A stretch of DNA of 64,000 nt from JBMNOU01 sp050943215 (lineage in GTDB: Bacteria; Bacillota; Clostridia; Christensenellales; SZUA-584): NCBI GenBank assembly GCA_050943215.1, contig JBMNOU010000004.1, positions 6,311-70,310 on the forward strand. The letters run 5' to 3'. Under the pieces are notes generated by a model. That model saw only the letters and a list, made by a program, of their open reading frames with translations, searched no databases and had not been told where the DNA came from. This document shows, one piece after another, positions 1 to 8,552 of this stretch (position 1 is the stretch's first letter; each line of letters opens with the position of its first letter). The position numbers were made by a program, and so were the translations under genes.

Positions 1-38
1 TTATAATCAGCAAGCTGGCAGAGAGATACGTGATATAG
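1..38 (+). CDS. etfB: Electron transfer flavoprotein subunit beta, 3' end only
   Basis: Only the last eleven codons are inside the window. The frame beginning at base 3 reads IISKLAERYVI and stops with TAG at 36-38. The sequence matches the usual EtfB tail (a short helix ending in VI). It lies 12 bases ahead of etfA, the standard etfB-etfA order. The call is inferred from the tail and the neighbour, since the body of the gene is outside the window. Confidence 0.6.
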   Translation, partial: IISKLAERYVI

Positions 39-50
39 GGGGAAACAAAC

Positions 51-1058
51 ATGAGTAAAAATATATTTGTATTTGCAGAACAAAGAGACGGCGAACTCCA
101 AAAGGTGGCATTTGAACTTATTGGCAAAGCGAGGGAGCTTGCGGATAATTTAGATGAAAAAGTGGTCGCGGTACTAATCGGCCACGAAGTTGAGGCTCTT
201 TCAAAACGCCTGATCTCATCCGGAGCAGATGAAGTGGTTTTAATACAAGACGAAATGCTTGCCGAATATGTGACAGAGCCGTATACAAAAGCAATTACCG
301 CTGTTATTAAAGAATTTGATCCAGAGATATTCCTCTACGGTGCAACCGCTATAGGACGTGACTTAGCGCCGAGAGTGTCCGCGCGTATTCACACCGGCCT
401 TACAGCCGATTGCACGGGTCTGGCTATAGATCCTGAGTCCCGCAACCTTTTGATGACGCGTCCGGCATTTGGCGGCAATATCATGGCCACGATTGTATGT
501 GCGTCTCACCGGCCACAGATGGCCACTGTACGCCCCGGTGTAATGCAAATGAATAAAATCGATACATCACTAGAAGGTATTGTAACACGGTTCGATGTCC
601 ATTTTAAAGAAACCGATATGAATGTAAAGATATTAAGCGTGGTCAAGGATGTTAAAAAGGTGGCCGATATCACCGAGGCAAAGATACTTGTGTCCGGCGG
701 GCGTGGAATTGGCCGCCCGGAGAAGTTTGAAAGATTGGCAGAGCTTGCGGATCTGCTTGGGGGAGAAGTCTCTTCTACGCGAGCCAATGTTGATGCCGGA
801 TGGATCACTAAAGACCGTCAGGTCGGACAGACGGGCAAAACAGTCAGGCCCAATCTTTACATCGCCTGCGGTATATCGGGCGCTATCCAGCACCTTGCCG
901 GCATGGAGGATTCCGATCTGATTATAGCGATCAACAAGGACGATACCGCGCCGATATTCGATGTAGCCGATGTTGGGATTGTGGGGGATATCGACATGAT
1001 CATTCCAAAGCTAATCGATGCTATTAAGAAATATACTGCGCAAAAATGCGCCGGTTGA
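51..1058 (+). CDS. etfA: Electron transfer flavoprotein subunit alpha
   Basis: EtfA carries FAD and, paired with EtfB, shuttles electrons between flavin dehydrogenases such as acyl-CoA or lactate dehydrogenases and other carriers in the cytoplasm. The 335 residues match the family length. The N-terminal Rossmann-like domain starts at SKNIFVFAEQ. The C-terminal FAD domain has the signature stretches VSGGRGIGRPEKF, RQVGQTGKTVRPNLYIACG and SGAIQHLAGM. A GGGGGA ribosome site at about 38-43 supports the ATG at 51. It follows the tail of etfB and ends before a bidirectional terminator. The dehydrogenase it serves is not visible here. Confidence 0.95.
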   Translation: MSKNIFVFAEQRDGELQKVAFELIGKARELADNLDEKVVAVLIGHEVEALSKRLISSGADEVVLIQDEMLAEYVTEPYTKAITAVIKEFDPEIFLYGATAIGRDLAPRVSARIHTGLTADCTGLAIDPESRNLLMTRPAFGGNIMATIVCASHRPQMATVRPGVMQMNKIDTSLEGIVTRFDVHFKETDMNVKILSVVKDVKKVADITEAKILVSGGRGIGRPEKFERLAELADLLGGEVSSTRANVDAGWITKDRQVGQTGKTVRPNLYIACGISGAIQHLAGMEDSDLIIAINKDDTAPIFDVADVGIVGDIDMIIPKLIDAIKKYTAQKCAG

Positions 1059-1084
1059 TGATTAATAACCAATAAAAGAGATAT

Positions 1085-1116
1085 AAAAAAGAGCCGCTTT
1101 AAAGCGGCTCTTTTTA
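1085..1116. terminator. Bidirectional intrinsic terminator between etfA and the convergent zinc dehydrogenase
   Basis: A perfect 20-base palindrome at 1091-1110 (GAGCCGCTTT/AAAGCGGCTC) is preceded by six A and followed by five T. It can therefore end transcription from etfA on the plus strand and from the dehydrogenase on the minus strand. Confidence 0.9.
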
Positions 1117-1156
1117 TAACCTTAATGTTGTTTCAAATCAAAAGTACGAAGAGGTC

Positions 1157-2197
1157 TTATAAAACTCTCTCGCCGCCCGGATAGATGACAACTTCGATAC
1201 CGGTACCGTCCTTCATGGCATTCATTCCGTCTTCGAACTGGTCAAGAGTGATACGGTGGGTGATAAGCTGAGTGAAGTCAACAAGCCCGCTTCCAAGCAC
1301 TCTGACCGTCGGAACGAGTGAGAACAGTCCGATAAAGTTGCCCATCACGGTAATGTTGTTCCAGGTCAGATCCGTCTGGCAAATCGTCTGTCTGGCTGTG
1401 TCGTTCATGCCAAAGAGAAGGATCTTGCCGGCAGGCCTGACGCATTTCATCGCATCGGGTAAAAGCATACCCACAGCGTCAATAACAACATCGGCACCAA
1501 CGCCATCCGTCGCGTTTAACACGGCTTCTTTCAAATCCTCATTTTTGGGATTGATCACAATATCGGCACCCATCTTCTTAGCGTAATCGATGCGGAAGTC
1601 TGAAACCTCAGAGATTATCACTTTTCCTGCGCCGTTAGCTTTGAGCAAAGCTGTGAAATATAGCCCGATCGGTCCCGCTCCGAGTACCAGCGCAGTCTCG
1701 CCGGGAATCAGCCTGATTTTTTCCATACCGCCCATTACACAGTTGATCGGCTCTGCGAAAACAGCAACGTCGGTCGGCATGTCGTCCGGAATCTTAACAG
1801 CCGCTTTTTCGGGTACCAAAACATATTCCGTAAACCCGCCGTCTACATGGATACCGATCGTTTCGATATTCCTGCACAGATTTGGATAACCGATCTGACA
1901 CATAGGGCAATAGCCGCATGGGATATTCGGGTCACAGACGATTCTGTTGCCGACTTTTAAATTTTTGACGTCTTTACCGACTTCAACGATCCTGCCGACG
2001 AATTCATGTCCTAAAATAGCGCCGAATGTTGCCGGCATGCCCGGGGGATCATGCAGTATGTGCACATCAGAACCGCAAATGCTGGATGCTTCGATATGTA
2101 CGAGTACCTGGTCCTGCTGGGTAATTTTTGGAATGGGCCGTTTAACAACTTCAAATTTTCCAACTTCTTTAAATATGACACCTGTCATTTCCTTCAT
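1157..2197 (-). CDS. Zinc-dependent medium-chain alcohol/polyol dehydrogenase
   Basis: A 346-residue MDR enzyme that would oxidise a sugar alcohol or secondary alcohol with NAD(P). Likely catalytic zinc ligands are Cys41 (SICGSDVH) and His64-Glu65 (GHE). The structural zinc site is Cys94, Cys97, Cys100 and Cys108 (CGYCPMCQIGYPNLC). The Rossmann motif GAGPIGL is near residue 175. The reading frame is open upstream to a TTG at 2215, but AAGGAGA at 2204-2210 places the start at the ATG at 2197. It lies downstream of the ribose-type ABC genes on the same strand, which suggests a role in catabolism of the imported polyol or sugar. The substrate is unknown. Confidence 0.9.
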   Translation of the reverse strand: MKEMTGVIFKEVGKFEVVKRPIPKITQQDQVLVHIEASSICGSDVHILHDPPGMPATFGAILGHEFVGRIVEVGKDVKNLKVGNRIVCDPNIPCGYCPMCQIGYPNLCRNIETIGIHVDGGFTEYVLVPEKAAVKIPDDMPTDVAVFAEPINCVMGGMEKIRLIPGETALVLGAGPIGLYFTALLKANGAGKVIISEVSDFRIDYAKKMGADIVINPKNEDLKEAVLNATDGVGADVVIDAVGMLLPDAMKCVRPAGKILLFGMNDTARQTICQTDLTWNNITVMGNFIGLFSLVPTVRVLGSGLVDFTQLITHRITLDQFEDGMNAMKDGTGIEVVIYPGGERVL

Positions 2198-2692
2198 ACC
2201 AATCTCTCCTTTCAAAGTTAGCTATAAAACTTTTCTCTAAGGCCTTAGCAGAGTCTATACATATCACAACGCATTATAACTCTGGTTCGGTTAATATTCT
2301 ATATTTTTCTATTATCGATCGCTTCTTTATTCATATAAATAAAGGCGAATAAATGGTTGTGATCGTAAAGGGAAGTCAGCTCGTTCATTCTTATTTTCAA
2401 AAGAAGGTTACATAAGGTTCAATACCGGTAACCTTAAACCAAATTATTTAGGATAGAGGATAAACCCTAGATAGAAGCACTGGTGATGCGATTAACGCTT
2501 ATAATCCGGCATGCTTCGATCCGACTATGTGCCTATGGCTTCAAATTATTAGATAAAATATTCCCCTGTTTACGATAGGTATTATTAACAAAATGAATTG
2601 CGGGGGACCCCGCAACGTTTAACAGCTGCGAAGCCCCCCAAACAATCACCGATCAGTTTAACGATTCATCGTAGTTAAACCGGATCATTTTT
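2198..2692. other. 495-base intergenic stretch between the dehydrogenase and the sugar-receptor gene
   Basis: No gene is visible. It holds a likely terminator hairpin for the receptor gene (2598-2615), an imperfect inverted repeat (2651-2686), a hairpin with an 8-base stem at 2404-2411/2428-2435 (AAGGTTAC/GTAACCTT), and a TATAAT-like minus-strand -10 at 2273-2278 with no good -35. A promoter lacking a -35 would fit one that needs an activator, but this is inference. Confidence 0.5.
2598..2615 (-). terminator. Probable terminator of the sugar ABC operon
   Basis: A perfect 8-base stem TTGCGGGG/CCCCGCAA with a two-base loop lies about 80 bases past the stop of the receptor gene. On the minus strand it is followed by TTCATTTTG, a moderate T-rich tail. 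The imperfect repeat at 2651-2686 lies between it and the gene and could contribute. Confidence 0.5.
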
Positions 2693-3700
2693 TTACATAA
2701 AGTCAGCTACGTTTGAAGCGTCGATCTTTACAAACGGAATCCAAGTTTCTTTATCAACGCTTTCACCTTTCAGGATCTTCAGCATAGCTTCAACACCACC
2801 GCGGGTCTGGCCAGCAGCATCCTGGAAGTATGTGCAGTCGTAGGTGCCATCCTGTATAGCGACCTTAGCATCCTGTAGACCGTCAACACCAATGATGTAG
2901 ATCTTCTTGTCAAGGTTCGCAGCGACAACCGCCTGCATCGCACCGATACCCATCTCATCGTTTTCAGCGATAACGCCGTCGATTTCATCACCGAAAGAAG
3001 TCAGCCAGTTCTCCATAAGATCCATACCCATGTCTCTCATCCAATCGGCTGTTTCCATAGCGAGAACTTCGATTTGCGGATGGTTAGCAAGAGCTTCCTC
3101 TATACCTTGTGTACGCTGAACCTCGGAAGACATTCCAAGATGGCCCTGAAGGACAACGACTTTGCCGCCTTCTTCGCCAAGCTGTTCAGCCATCCAGTCG
3201 GTAATGTTTCTGCCGACCTCAACGTCGTCAGAGCCGACATAAGAGTCAATGATGTCCGTGTTGGGGATAGTGTTAACCGCAACGACAGGAATACCGGCTT
3301 CTTTTGCCTTCTCTATAGCAGGAACGGCAGCATCTACGTCAACCGGTGTAATAAGGATGCCGTCGACCTGGTTTGTAATCAACGTCTCAACCTGACCTAT
3401 CTGATTTGTAACGTCATTGTCGGCGTCAACGATTTCATACTCAACACCTAAATCAGCGCATGCGGCTTCATAACCGTCATACATTAGTCTGCCATATTCA
3501 CTCTTGGTTAGATGCAGTGAAATACCAAGGCGAAATGTCTTCTCTGGTGCAGCTTCGCTTGTCTCTGGCGCAGCTTCGCTTGTCTCTGGCGCAGCTTCGC
3601 TAGCGCTTGGTTGTTCTTCGGCTTTCGGAGCGCAGCCAATCATTGCAAAACATAAAACCGCAACGATCATTAACACAAGCATAGATTTCAACAGTTTCAT
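2693..3700 (-). CDS. Sugar ABC transporter substrate-binding lipoprotein (ribose/RbsB family)
   Basis: Extracellular lipid-anchored receptor of 335 residues. A signal sequence ends in the lipobox AMIGC with Cys23 as the lipidated residue. It is followed by a low-complexity linker made of three AAPETSE-type units. The mature part reads as a periplasmic-binding-protein type 1 fold (RLGISLHLTKSEYGRLMYDG, then ITNQVDGILITPVD, then GDEIDGVIAENDEMGIGAMQ), typical of ribose, allose or galactose receptors. An AGGAGG site precedes the ATG. It is last in the minus-strand operon ATPase-permease-receptor. The linker is encoded by a near-perfect 21-bp DNA repeat. Confidence 0.92.
   Translation of the reverse strand: MKLLKSMLVLMIVAVLCFAMIGCAPKAEEQPSASEAAPETSEAAPETSEAAPEKTFRLGISLHLTKSEYGRLMYDGYEAACADLGVEYEIVDADNDVTNQIGQVETLITNQVDGILITPVDVDAAVPAIEKAKEAGIPVVAVNTIPNTDIIDSYVGSDDVEVGRNITDWMAEQLGEEGGKVVVLQGHLGMSSEVQRTQGIEEALANHPQIEVLAMETADWMRDMGMDLMENWLTSFGDEIDGVIAENDEMGIGAMQAVVAANLDKKIYIIGVDGLQDAKVAIQDGTYDCTYFQDAAGQTRGGVEAMLKILKGESVDKETWIPFVKIDASNVADFM
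3540..3602. repeat. 21-bp tandem repeat encoding the receptor linker
   Basis: A 21-base unit (GCAGCTTCGCTTGTCTCTGGC on the plus strand, less the last base here) is repeated about 2.7 times in frame and encodes the Ala-Pro-Glu-Thr-Ser-Glu linker just after the lipid anchor. Unit number could vary by slippage without shifting the frame. Confidence 0.8.
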
Positions 3701-3757
3701 TTTCTTCTTCTTCCTCCTTTTTTTTAAATGCCTTATTAGGCATAAACTAAATTCAAA

Positions 3758-4732
3758 TTATTTTGCTTCCTTCTTCGTCTGGACGTCCAATACGACGGAC
3801 AAGATGATTATAGCACCTTTTACGATCAATTGGTAGTACGAAGACACATTTAATAAGTCTAGACCATTGTTGAGAATACCGATCAGCAAAAAGCCGAGTG
3901 CGGTGCCCCAGAGCGACCCTTCGCCGCCCATCAGGCTTGTACCGCCGATGACGGCTGCCGCAACGGCATCAAGCTCATAACCTTCACCGGATACGGCAAG
4001 GCCTGCGCTAACACGCGATGTCAGTACTACACCGGCAAGCCCGGCAAGCAAACCGCTGATAGCGTAGACGACTACTTTGAGCGGCCTTACCTTAAGACCT
4101 GAAACAAGCGCTGCGTCTTCATTGCCGCCGATGGCGTAAACGTATCGGCCGAATTTTGTTTTATAAAGTATAAACAGCATTATTGCAAAGACAATAATCA
4201 AAATGATAACCGGGATCGGGACGCCGAACCAATAACCGGAGCCCATTGCCAGGAAATCTTTTGACAAACCATTGACCGGCTTGGCGTTGGACATAACATA
4301 TGTAAGTCCTCGCGCGATACTTAGCATGCCGAGCGTTTGGATAAACGCCGGAACACGGACATACGAAATCAGCAATCCGTTGATCAGACCGATGACTCCT
4401 CCTGCAAGGATACCGACTACAATTGGAACAACGATAGTCATTTCATGATTTTTCGCTAAAATAGCCGTGACGATACCTGCGAAGCCGACGATGGAGCCAA
4501 GAGACAAATCGATACCGGCTAAAAGGATAACATATGTCATGCCTATAGCGAGCAGACCATTAATAGAAATCTGCCTCAAAACATTCATGATATTGTTATA
4601 CGTTGCAAAGTTCGGCTTAACGATAGACAATGCAATAATGATGATTACCAAAAAAGCGACAAGACCATATTTCTTGTAAATTTCGGCCCTGCTGACTTTT
4701 TTTATTTCCATTTTCTTTACGTCAGTTTTCAT
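3758..4732 (-). CDS. Sugar ABC transporter permease (RbsC family)
   Basis: Integral membrane subunit of 324 residues with about eight to ten hydrophobic segments. It has the family signature AIGGNEDAALVSGLKV near residue 225 and AAAVIGGTSLMGGEGS near the C-terminus, which contact the ATPase. The frame extends upstream to an ATG at 4798 inside the ATPase gene. GGGGGAG placed just before the ATG at 4732 marks the more likely start and leaves a 16-base gap after the ATPase stop. The downstream receptor and upstream ATPase complete a ribose-type importer. Confidence 0.93.
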   Translation of the reverse strand: MKTDVKKMEIKKVSRAEIYKKYGLVAFLVIIIIALSIVKPNFATYNNIMNVLRQISINGLLAIGMTYVILLAGIDLSLGSIVGFAGIVTAILAKNHEMTIVVPIVVGILAGGVIGLINGLLISYVRVPAFIQTLGMLSIARGLTYVMSNAKPVNGLSKDFLAMGSGYWFGVPIPVIILIIVFAIMLFILYKTKFGRYVYAIGGNEDAALVSGLKVRPLKVVVYAISGLLAGLAGVVLTSRVSAGLAVSGEGYELDAVAAAVIGGTSLMGGEGSLWGTALGFLLIGILNNGLDLLNVSSYYQLIVKGAIIILSVVLDVQTKKEAK

Positions 4733-4748
4733 AACGCTCCCCCTGTTT

Positions 4749-6236
4749 TTACAGATTTGACATCGCCAAACGAAGGATTTCCGTTTGGTCAAATTCATCT
4801 TTTTTTAGTTCGCCTACGACAGTCTTGTTACTAAAAACAACAATTCTGTCGCTCATGCCAAGTATCTCCGGCAGCTCGGAAGAAATAAATATGACCGCTT
4901 TACCGCTCGAGCAAATATCGTTCATGATCTTGTAGATCTCATGCTTTGCGCCGACATCAATTCCGCGTGTCGGTTCGTCGAGTATTAGCAGATCAGGTTC
5001 GGTCAGCAGTACCTTAGCGAGAACGACCTTTTGTTGGTTGCCGCCCGACAAAGTCCTAACGAGCTGTCTCATGTGCCTTGATTTAATCTGCAGCTTTTCA
5101 TAAATATCTTTTGAAACGTCTCTTTCCGCTTTGGAGCTGATCAGCCATCTTAACGATGAAACAAGTTTCATTGATGCCACAGTAATATTTTTCATTATTG
5201 ACATGGCTAAGAACAAACCAAAACGTTTTCTGTCTTCCGTCACGAACCCCATGCCGCTTTCATACGCCTGGCTCGGGTGAGTGAAGTTGACAGACTTTCC
5301 TTTGAAAATAACCGTACCGCTATCGCGTTTGGTCACGCCAAAAAGTGCTTCCATAACTTCGGTTCTGCCAGCGCCCATTAGGCCTACAACGCCCAGCACC
5401 TCTCCGCGTTTGACATTAAAGTTGACATCGTAAAACTTATTCTCTTTTTTAAGATCTTTGACTTCCAAAATCGTTTCGCCGATATTAGACTGCCTTGGCG
5501 GGTAGATCTGATCCAGCTTGCGGCCCACCATGCTGTAGAGAACATGTTCAAAATCGACATCTTTCGTTTGCCAGCTACCGATAAGCTCTCCGTCACGCAA
5601 TACGGTGATCTCATCGCTGATATGAAACACTTCATCCATTTTATGCGAGATATAGATGATTCCGATACCCTGTTTCTTTAATTTTTCAATAACATCGAAC
5701 AGGATTTTGACCTCTCTGTCGGTAAGAGCAGAGGTCGGTTCGTCCATGATGAGTATATCCGAATCATAATACACCGCTTTTGCAATTTCCACTAATTGTT
5801 GGTCGGCAACTTTTAAGCGTCCCATAGTAGTATTTGCCTTGATGTTACAATTCATTTCCTTTAACAACTCATCTGCTTTTTTGTTTAATTCTTTGTAATC
5901 GACCAGTCCATACTTTCCAGGTATATGACCTAGATAGATGTTTTCGGACACTTTCATCCCTTTGATCGGTGACAATTCCTGGTGGATCATTGCGATACCG
6001 TTCCTGATCGCATCGATGGGTTTATGCATGACGACTTTTTTACCCTTAAGAAGAATCTCGCCTTCTTCAACTGAGTATATTCCCGCCAGCATTTTCATCA
6101 ATGTTGATTTTCCAGCTCCGTTCTCTCCGCAAAGCGCATGAACGGTTCCAGGCTTTACGCGAAAATCGACATTTTGCAATACACGAACGCCATAGAATGA
6201 TTTGGACATGCCTTTCATTTCAAGTGAATATGTCAT
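4749..6236 (-). CDS. Sugar ABC transporter ATP-binding protein (RbsA/MglA family, two ATPase domains)
   Basis: A 495-residue cytoplasmic ATPase with tandem nucleotide-binding domains. Domain 1 has Walker A GENGAGKST (37-45), signature LKVADQQLVEIAKA and Walker B ILIMDEPTSAL. Domain 2 has the degenerate Walker A (GLMGAGRTE) typical of this family, signature LSGGNQQKVVLAK and LLILDEPTRGID. AAGGGG before the ATG at 6236 sets the start. The longer frame from 6290 lacks such a site. It is first in the operon with permease and receptor, transcribed away from the YesM/YesN-type regulators. Confidence 0.95.
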   Translation of the reverse strand: MTYSLEMKGMSKSFYGVRVLQNVDFRVKPGTVHALCGENGAGKSTLMKMLAGIYSVEEGEILLKGKKVVMHKPIDAIRNGIAMIHQELSPIKGMKVSENIYLGHIPGKYGLVDYKELNKKADELLKEMNCNIKANTTMGRLKVADQQLVEIAKAVYYDSDILIMDEPTSALTDREVKILFDVIEKLKKQGIGIIYISHKMDEVFHISDEITVLRDGELIGSWQTKDVDFEHVLYSMVGRKLDQIYPPRQSNIGETILEVKDLKKENKFYDVNFNVKRGEVLGVVGLMGAGRTEVMEALFGVTKRDSGTVIFKGKSVNFTHPSQAYESGMGFVTEDRKRFGLFLAMSIMKNITVASMKLVSSLRWLISSKAERDVSKDIYEKLQIKSRHMRQLVRTLSGGNQQKVVLAKVLLTEPDLLILDEPTRGIDVGAKHEIYKIMNDICSSGKAVIFISSELPEILGMSDRIVVFSNKTVVGELKKDEFDQTEILRLAMSNL

Positions 6237-6341
6237 AATATACCCCTTGCTTTCGAGTTCTTGTATACATGTTAGCAGAATACATGCCATTAGAGTATTC
6301 CCAAATTCTTTGATTAGTTCCTTATTTTTTTTAATAAACGG

Positions 6342-6370
6342 TTGACTTTCTACAAAATGTACAGTATCAT
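6342..6370 (+). promoter_or_regulatory. Sigma-A promoter, probably for the sensor kinase/regulator pair
   Basis: -35 TTGACT (6342-6347), 17-base spacer, -10 TATCAT (6365-6370). Transcription would start near 6377, giving a leader of roughly 365 bases before the kinase gene. Confidence 0.6.
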
Positions 6371-6520
6371 CGTAAAGTGTTATTGAGTAAAGAATAGTAT
6401 TTATATAACGTAAATTATACTTTGAGTCATATTATTAATATGTACAGACTACTATATTATATATCAAATCAAAAAAGATAGCAACAAAAGATAATATTCT
6501 TAACAGAAAGGTAATTAGTT

Positions 6521-6594
6521 GCTGCCCTAAGGTGCAGTACTGGATGATATAGTATAGTTTGCAATGCTTATATCAGCAAAGGGTGACGGGCAGC
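6521..6594 (+). ncRNA. Candidate structured leader element upstream of the sensor kinase
   Basis: GCTGCCC (6521-6527) can pair with GGGCAGC (6588-6594). Inside it TGATATA (6545-6551) can pair with TATATCA (6569-6575), giving a closed two-stem arrangement within the predicted kinase leader. The unpaired parts do not match any riboswitch consensus I recognise. It may be a regulatory leader, an operator with dyad symmetry, or chance. Confidence 0.25.
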
Positions 6595-6743
6595 GAGTTT
6601 CAACAATCAGAAATAGTTAGAACTATTTTTAGGGATGGATCTTAAGATATGGTCCTTAAAAAGACGACAAATGTCCGCATGTATTTGCGGGTAAGTTATT
6701 TTTTGGCTGATTCTGTTGAGACCAAATTAGGTAAAGATTTGGC

Positions 6744-8552
6744 GTGTTAATAAAGCGGATATACAGTAAAATTTTAGGTTTCAGCATTACAAAAAAATTT
6801 ACAATTGTATTTTTTGTTGTTTTTGTTGTGCCCGTTTTTGTTTTGATCGCCATCATATATACCCAGCAGATTGGGAACACCGTTCAATCATTTGAAAAAT
6901 GGGCATCTGCAAAAATAGATCAAATCTATTATCATGCGGAAAAAAATCTATCGATTGTAGAGAAAACAGCGGCTCAAATGATATATGGAAATAACCTCCA
7001 ATATTATATGACCGATACGAAGGGTATTTCTGATAGCGAATGGTCTGGCTTTGTAACGTCTTATCAAAACAAGGTAATGAGTCTGCGTTATGCGTATAAT
7101 GAACTATTCTATAAAATTAGTCTATATTCGGATAGCTTTAAGCAAAGAGAGATCGATGGGTATATTTACGATATTGAAAGGCTCAAAGACCTGTCCGAAT
7201 ATGAAAGCATCATATCCGGCAGTGAGAGGACGTTTTGCGGCAACGTCAGTAAAACCCATAACGACTCGGATGAATTTTCTAAAACGAATGGTAGCTGGAT
7301 AGTGCCATATTATTATAAGGTATATTCACCGCACAACAATGCGTTTATAGGCGTAATTAAAATTGATGTGCTTGCCAGCAAGCTGCTTGATCACAAAAAC
7401 ATCAACCTCGATGAAAATGATACTTACTTCGTTTACGGCGATAACGGCTATCTGCTTTACGAGAAAAACGAAGATGGGATCGTCAGCAGTGTTGATATAG
7501 ATAAAATTGCTACGGACAAAGGCGTATTGGATATTGATGGAAAGTATATCGCTTATGAATGCTTTGAGAAATTGGGGTTCAAAGTATTCATAGGCATCAA
7601 TAAAAGCGATCTTACAGACATCATGCAAAACCAACGGCTGTTGCTGGTTTGGCTGTTGTTCTTTGCAAGCATACTGGTGATCTTTCTGGTCTGGCTGATT
7701 ATCAATCTGATGTTTAAACGTCTGAAAAATTTGGTCAAGATCATTGAAAATGTTGAACAAGGAGATTTTAACCTGCATCTTGAAGATCGCGGTAACGATG
7801 AGATATCCATTATCATTAGACGTTTTAATGAGATGGCCAAAAAGCTGAAAGAAAACATTGAAAACGCGATACAAAAAGAAACGGCGCATAAAGAAGCGGA
7901 ACTCAAAGCGCTGCAACTGCAGATTAATCCGCACTTTATGTACAATGTACTTGAGAATCTAAGAATGCAATGTGAAATCAAGGGCGATTCCGAAATGGCC
8001 GATACGCTGATATCGCTTGCAGATTTTTTCAGGTATAGCATAAAAAATCAGAGCGAGATTGTGACGCTTGAGACGGAGATGAATCATCTTGAAAACTATA
8101 TAGCGATAATGAAATTTAGATACCAGGATAAACTTGTGCTGACGGAAAATATCAATACTGCTTGTTATCACTGCAGGATACCTAAAGTATCGCTTCAGCC
8201 GATCGTTGAGAATTGTTTTAGGCATGCGTTTACCAACAAACAGTCTCCCTGGAAGATTTCAATATCTACCGAAGTTAATAATGATACACTGCTGATTATC
8301 ATACAAGACAACGGGCAAGGCATCAGCCCAAAAGATCTAGCCCGGTTAAATGATGACTTGCAGCGTAATAAAACGTCGCTAAACTCACCCGTTGAAGGCA
8401 ATCCAATCGGGTTTCATAATGTGAACAGCCGTATTAAAATGCTGTTCGGCGACCAATTCGGTATAAGGCTTGAAAGCCGCGTCAATATCGGCACGAAAGT
8501 CAGTATCGTATTGCCGTTCTACATTGAAAACAAGGAGGTTATTTATGATTAA
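6744..8552 (+). CDS. Membrane sensor histidine kinase, YesM family
   Basis: A 602-residue two-component sensor. One N-terminal membrane segment (about 18-42) leads into an extracellular sensing region (about 45-295). A second membrane segment (about 300-325) is followed by a HAMP linker. The dimerisation domain carries the YesM-type motif QINPHFMYNVLENL with phosphoacceptor His397. The C-terminal ATPase domain has IVENCFRHAF (N box) and IIQDNGQGIS (G box). The start is GTG, with only a weak upstream site (AGGTAAAG). It overlaps the regulator gene by 8 bases. Such pairs typically sense extracellular carbohydrate and control adjacent ABC importers. Confidence 0.92.
   Translation: MLIKRIYSKILGFSITKKFTIVFFVVFVVPVFVLIAIIYTQQIGNTVQSFEKWASAKIDQIYYHAEKNLSIVEKTAAQMIYGNNLQYYMTDTKGISDSEWSGFVTSYQNKVMSLRYAYNELFYKISLYSDSFKQREIDGYIYDIERLKDLSEYESIISGSERTFCGNVSKTHNDSDEFSKTNGSWIVPYYYKVYSPHNNAFIGVIKIDVLASKLLDHKNINLDENDTYFVYGDNGYLLYEKNEDGIVSSVDIDKIATDKGVLDIDGKYIAYECFEKLGFKVFIGINKSDLTDIMQNQRLLLVWLLFFASILVIFLVWLIINLMFKRLKNLVKIIENVEQGDFNLHLEDRGNDEISIIIRRFNEMAKKLKENIENAIQKETAHKEAELKALQLQINPHFMYNVLENLRMQCEIKGDSEMADTLISLADFFRYSIKNQSEIVTLETEMNHLENYIAIMKFRYQDKLVLTENINTACYHCRIPKVSLQPIVENCFRHAFTNKQSPWKISISTEVNNDTLLIIIQDNGQGISPKDLARLNDDLQRNKTSLNSPVEGNPIGFHNVNSRIKMLFGDQFGIRLESRVNIGTKVSIVLPFYIENKEVIYD

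Larger units (their letters stand above)
6237..6743. other. Divergent control region between the sugar ABC operon and the sensor kinase
   Basis: A 507-base AT-rich stretch without a convincing gene. It contains a plus-strand sigma-A promoter (6342-6370), a potential structured RNA (6521-6594) and a small AT-rich hairpin AAATAGTT/AACTATTT (6611-6628). No good minus-strand promoter was found for the ABC operon, which would suit activation by the neighbouring AraC-type regulator. That last point is inference. Confidence 0.5.

Noticed and set aside
2404..2435. Hairpin AAGGTTAC/GTAACCTT upstream of the first zinc dehydrogenase
   Set aside because: Could be an operator or leader hairpin, but a single short stem in AT-rich DNA without conservation data is weak.
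3074..3451. 125-residue plus-strand frame inside the sugar-receptor gene
   Set aside because: Antisense shadow of a clear gene, with no ribosome site or recognisable domain.
7326..7934. 202-residue minus-strand frame opposite the sensor kinase
   Set aside because: Antisense shadow. The kinase frame has all expected motifs.
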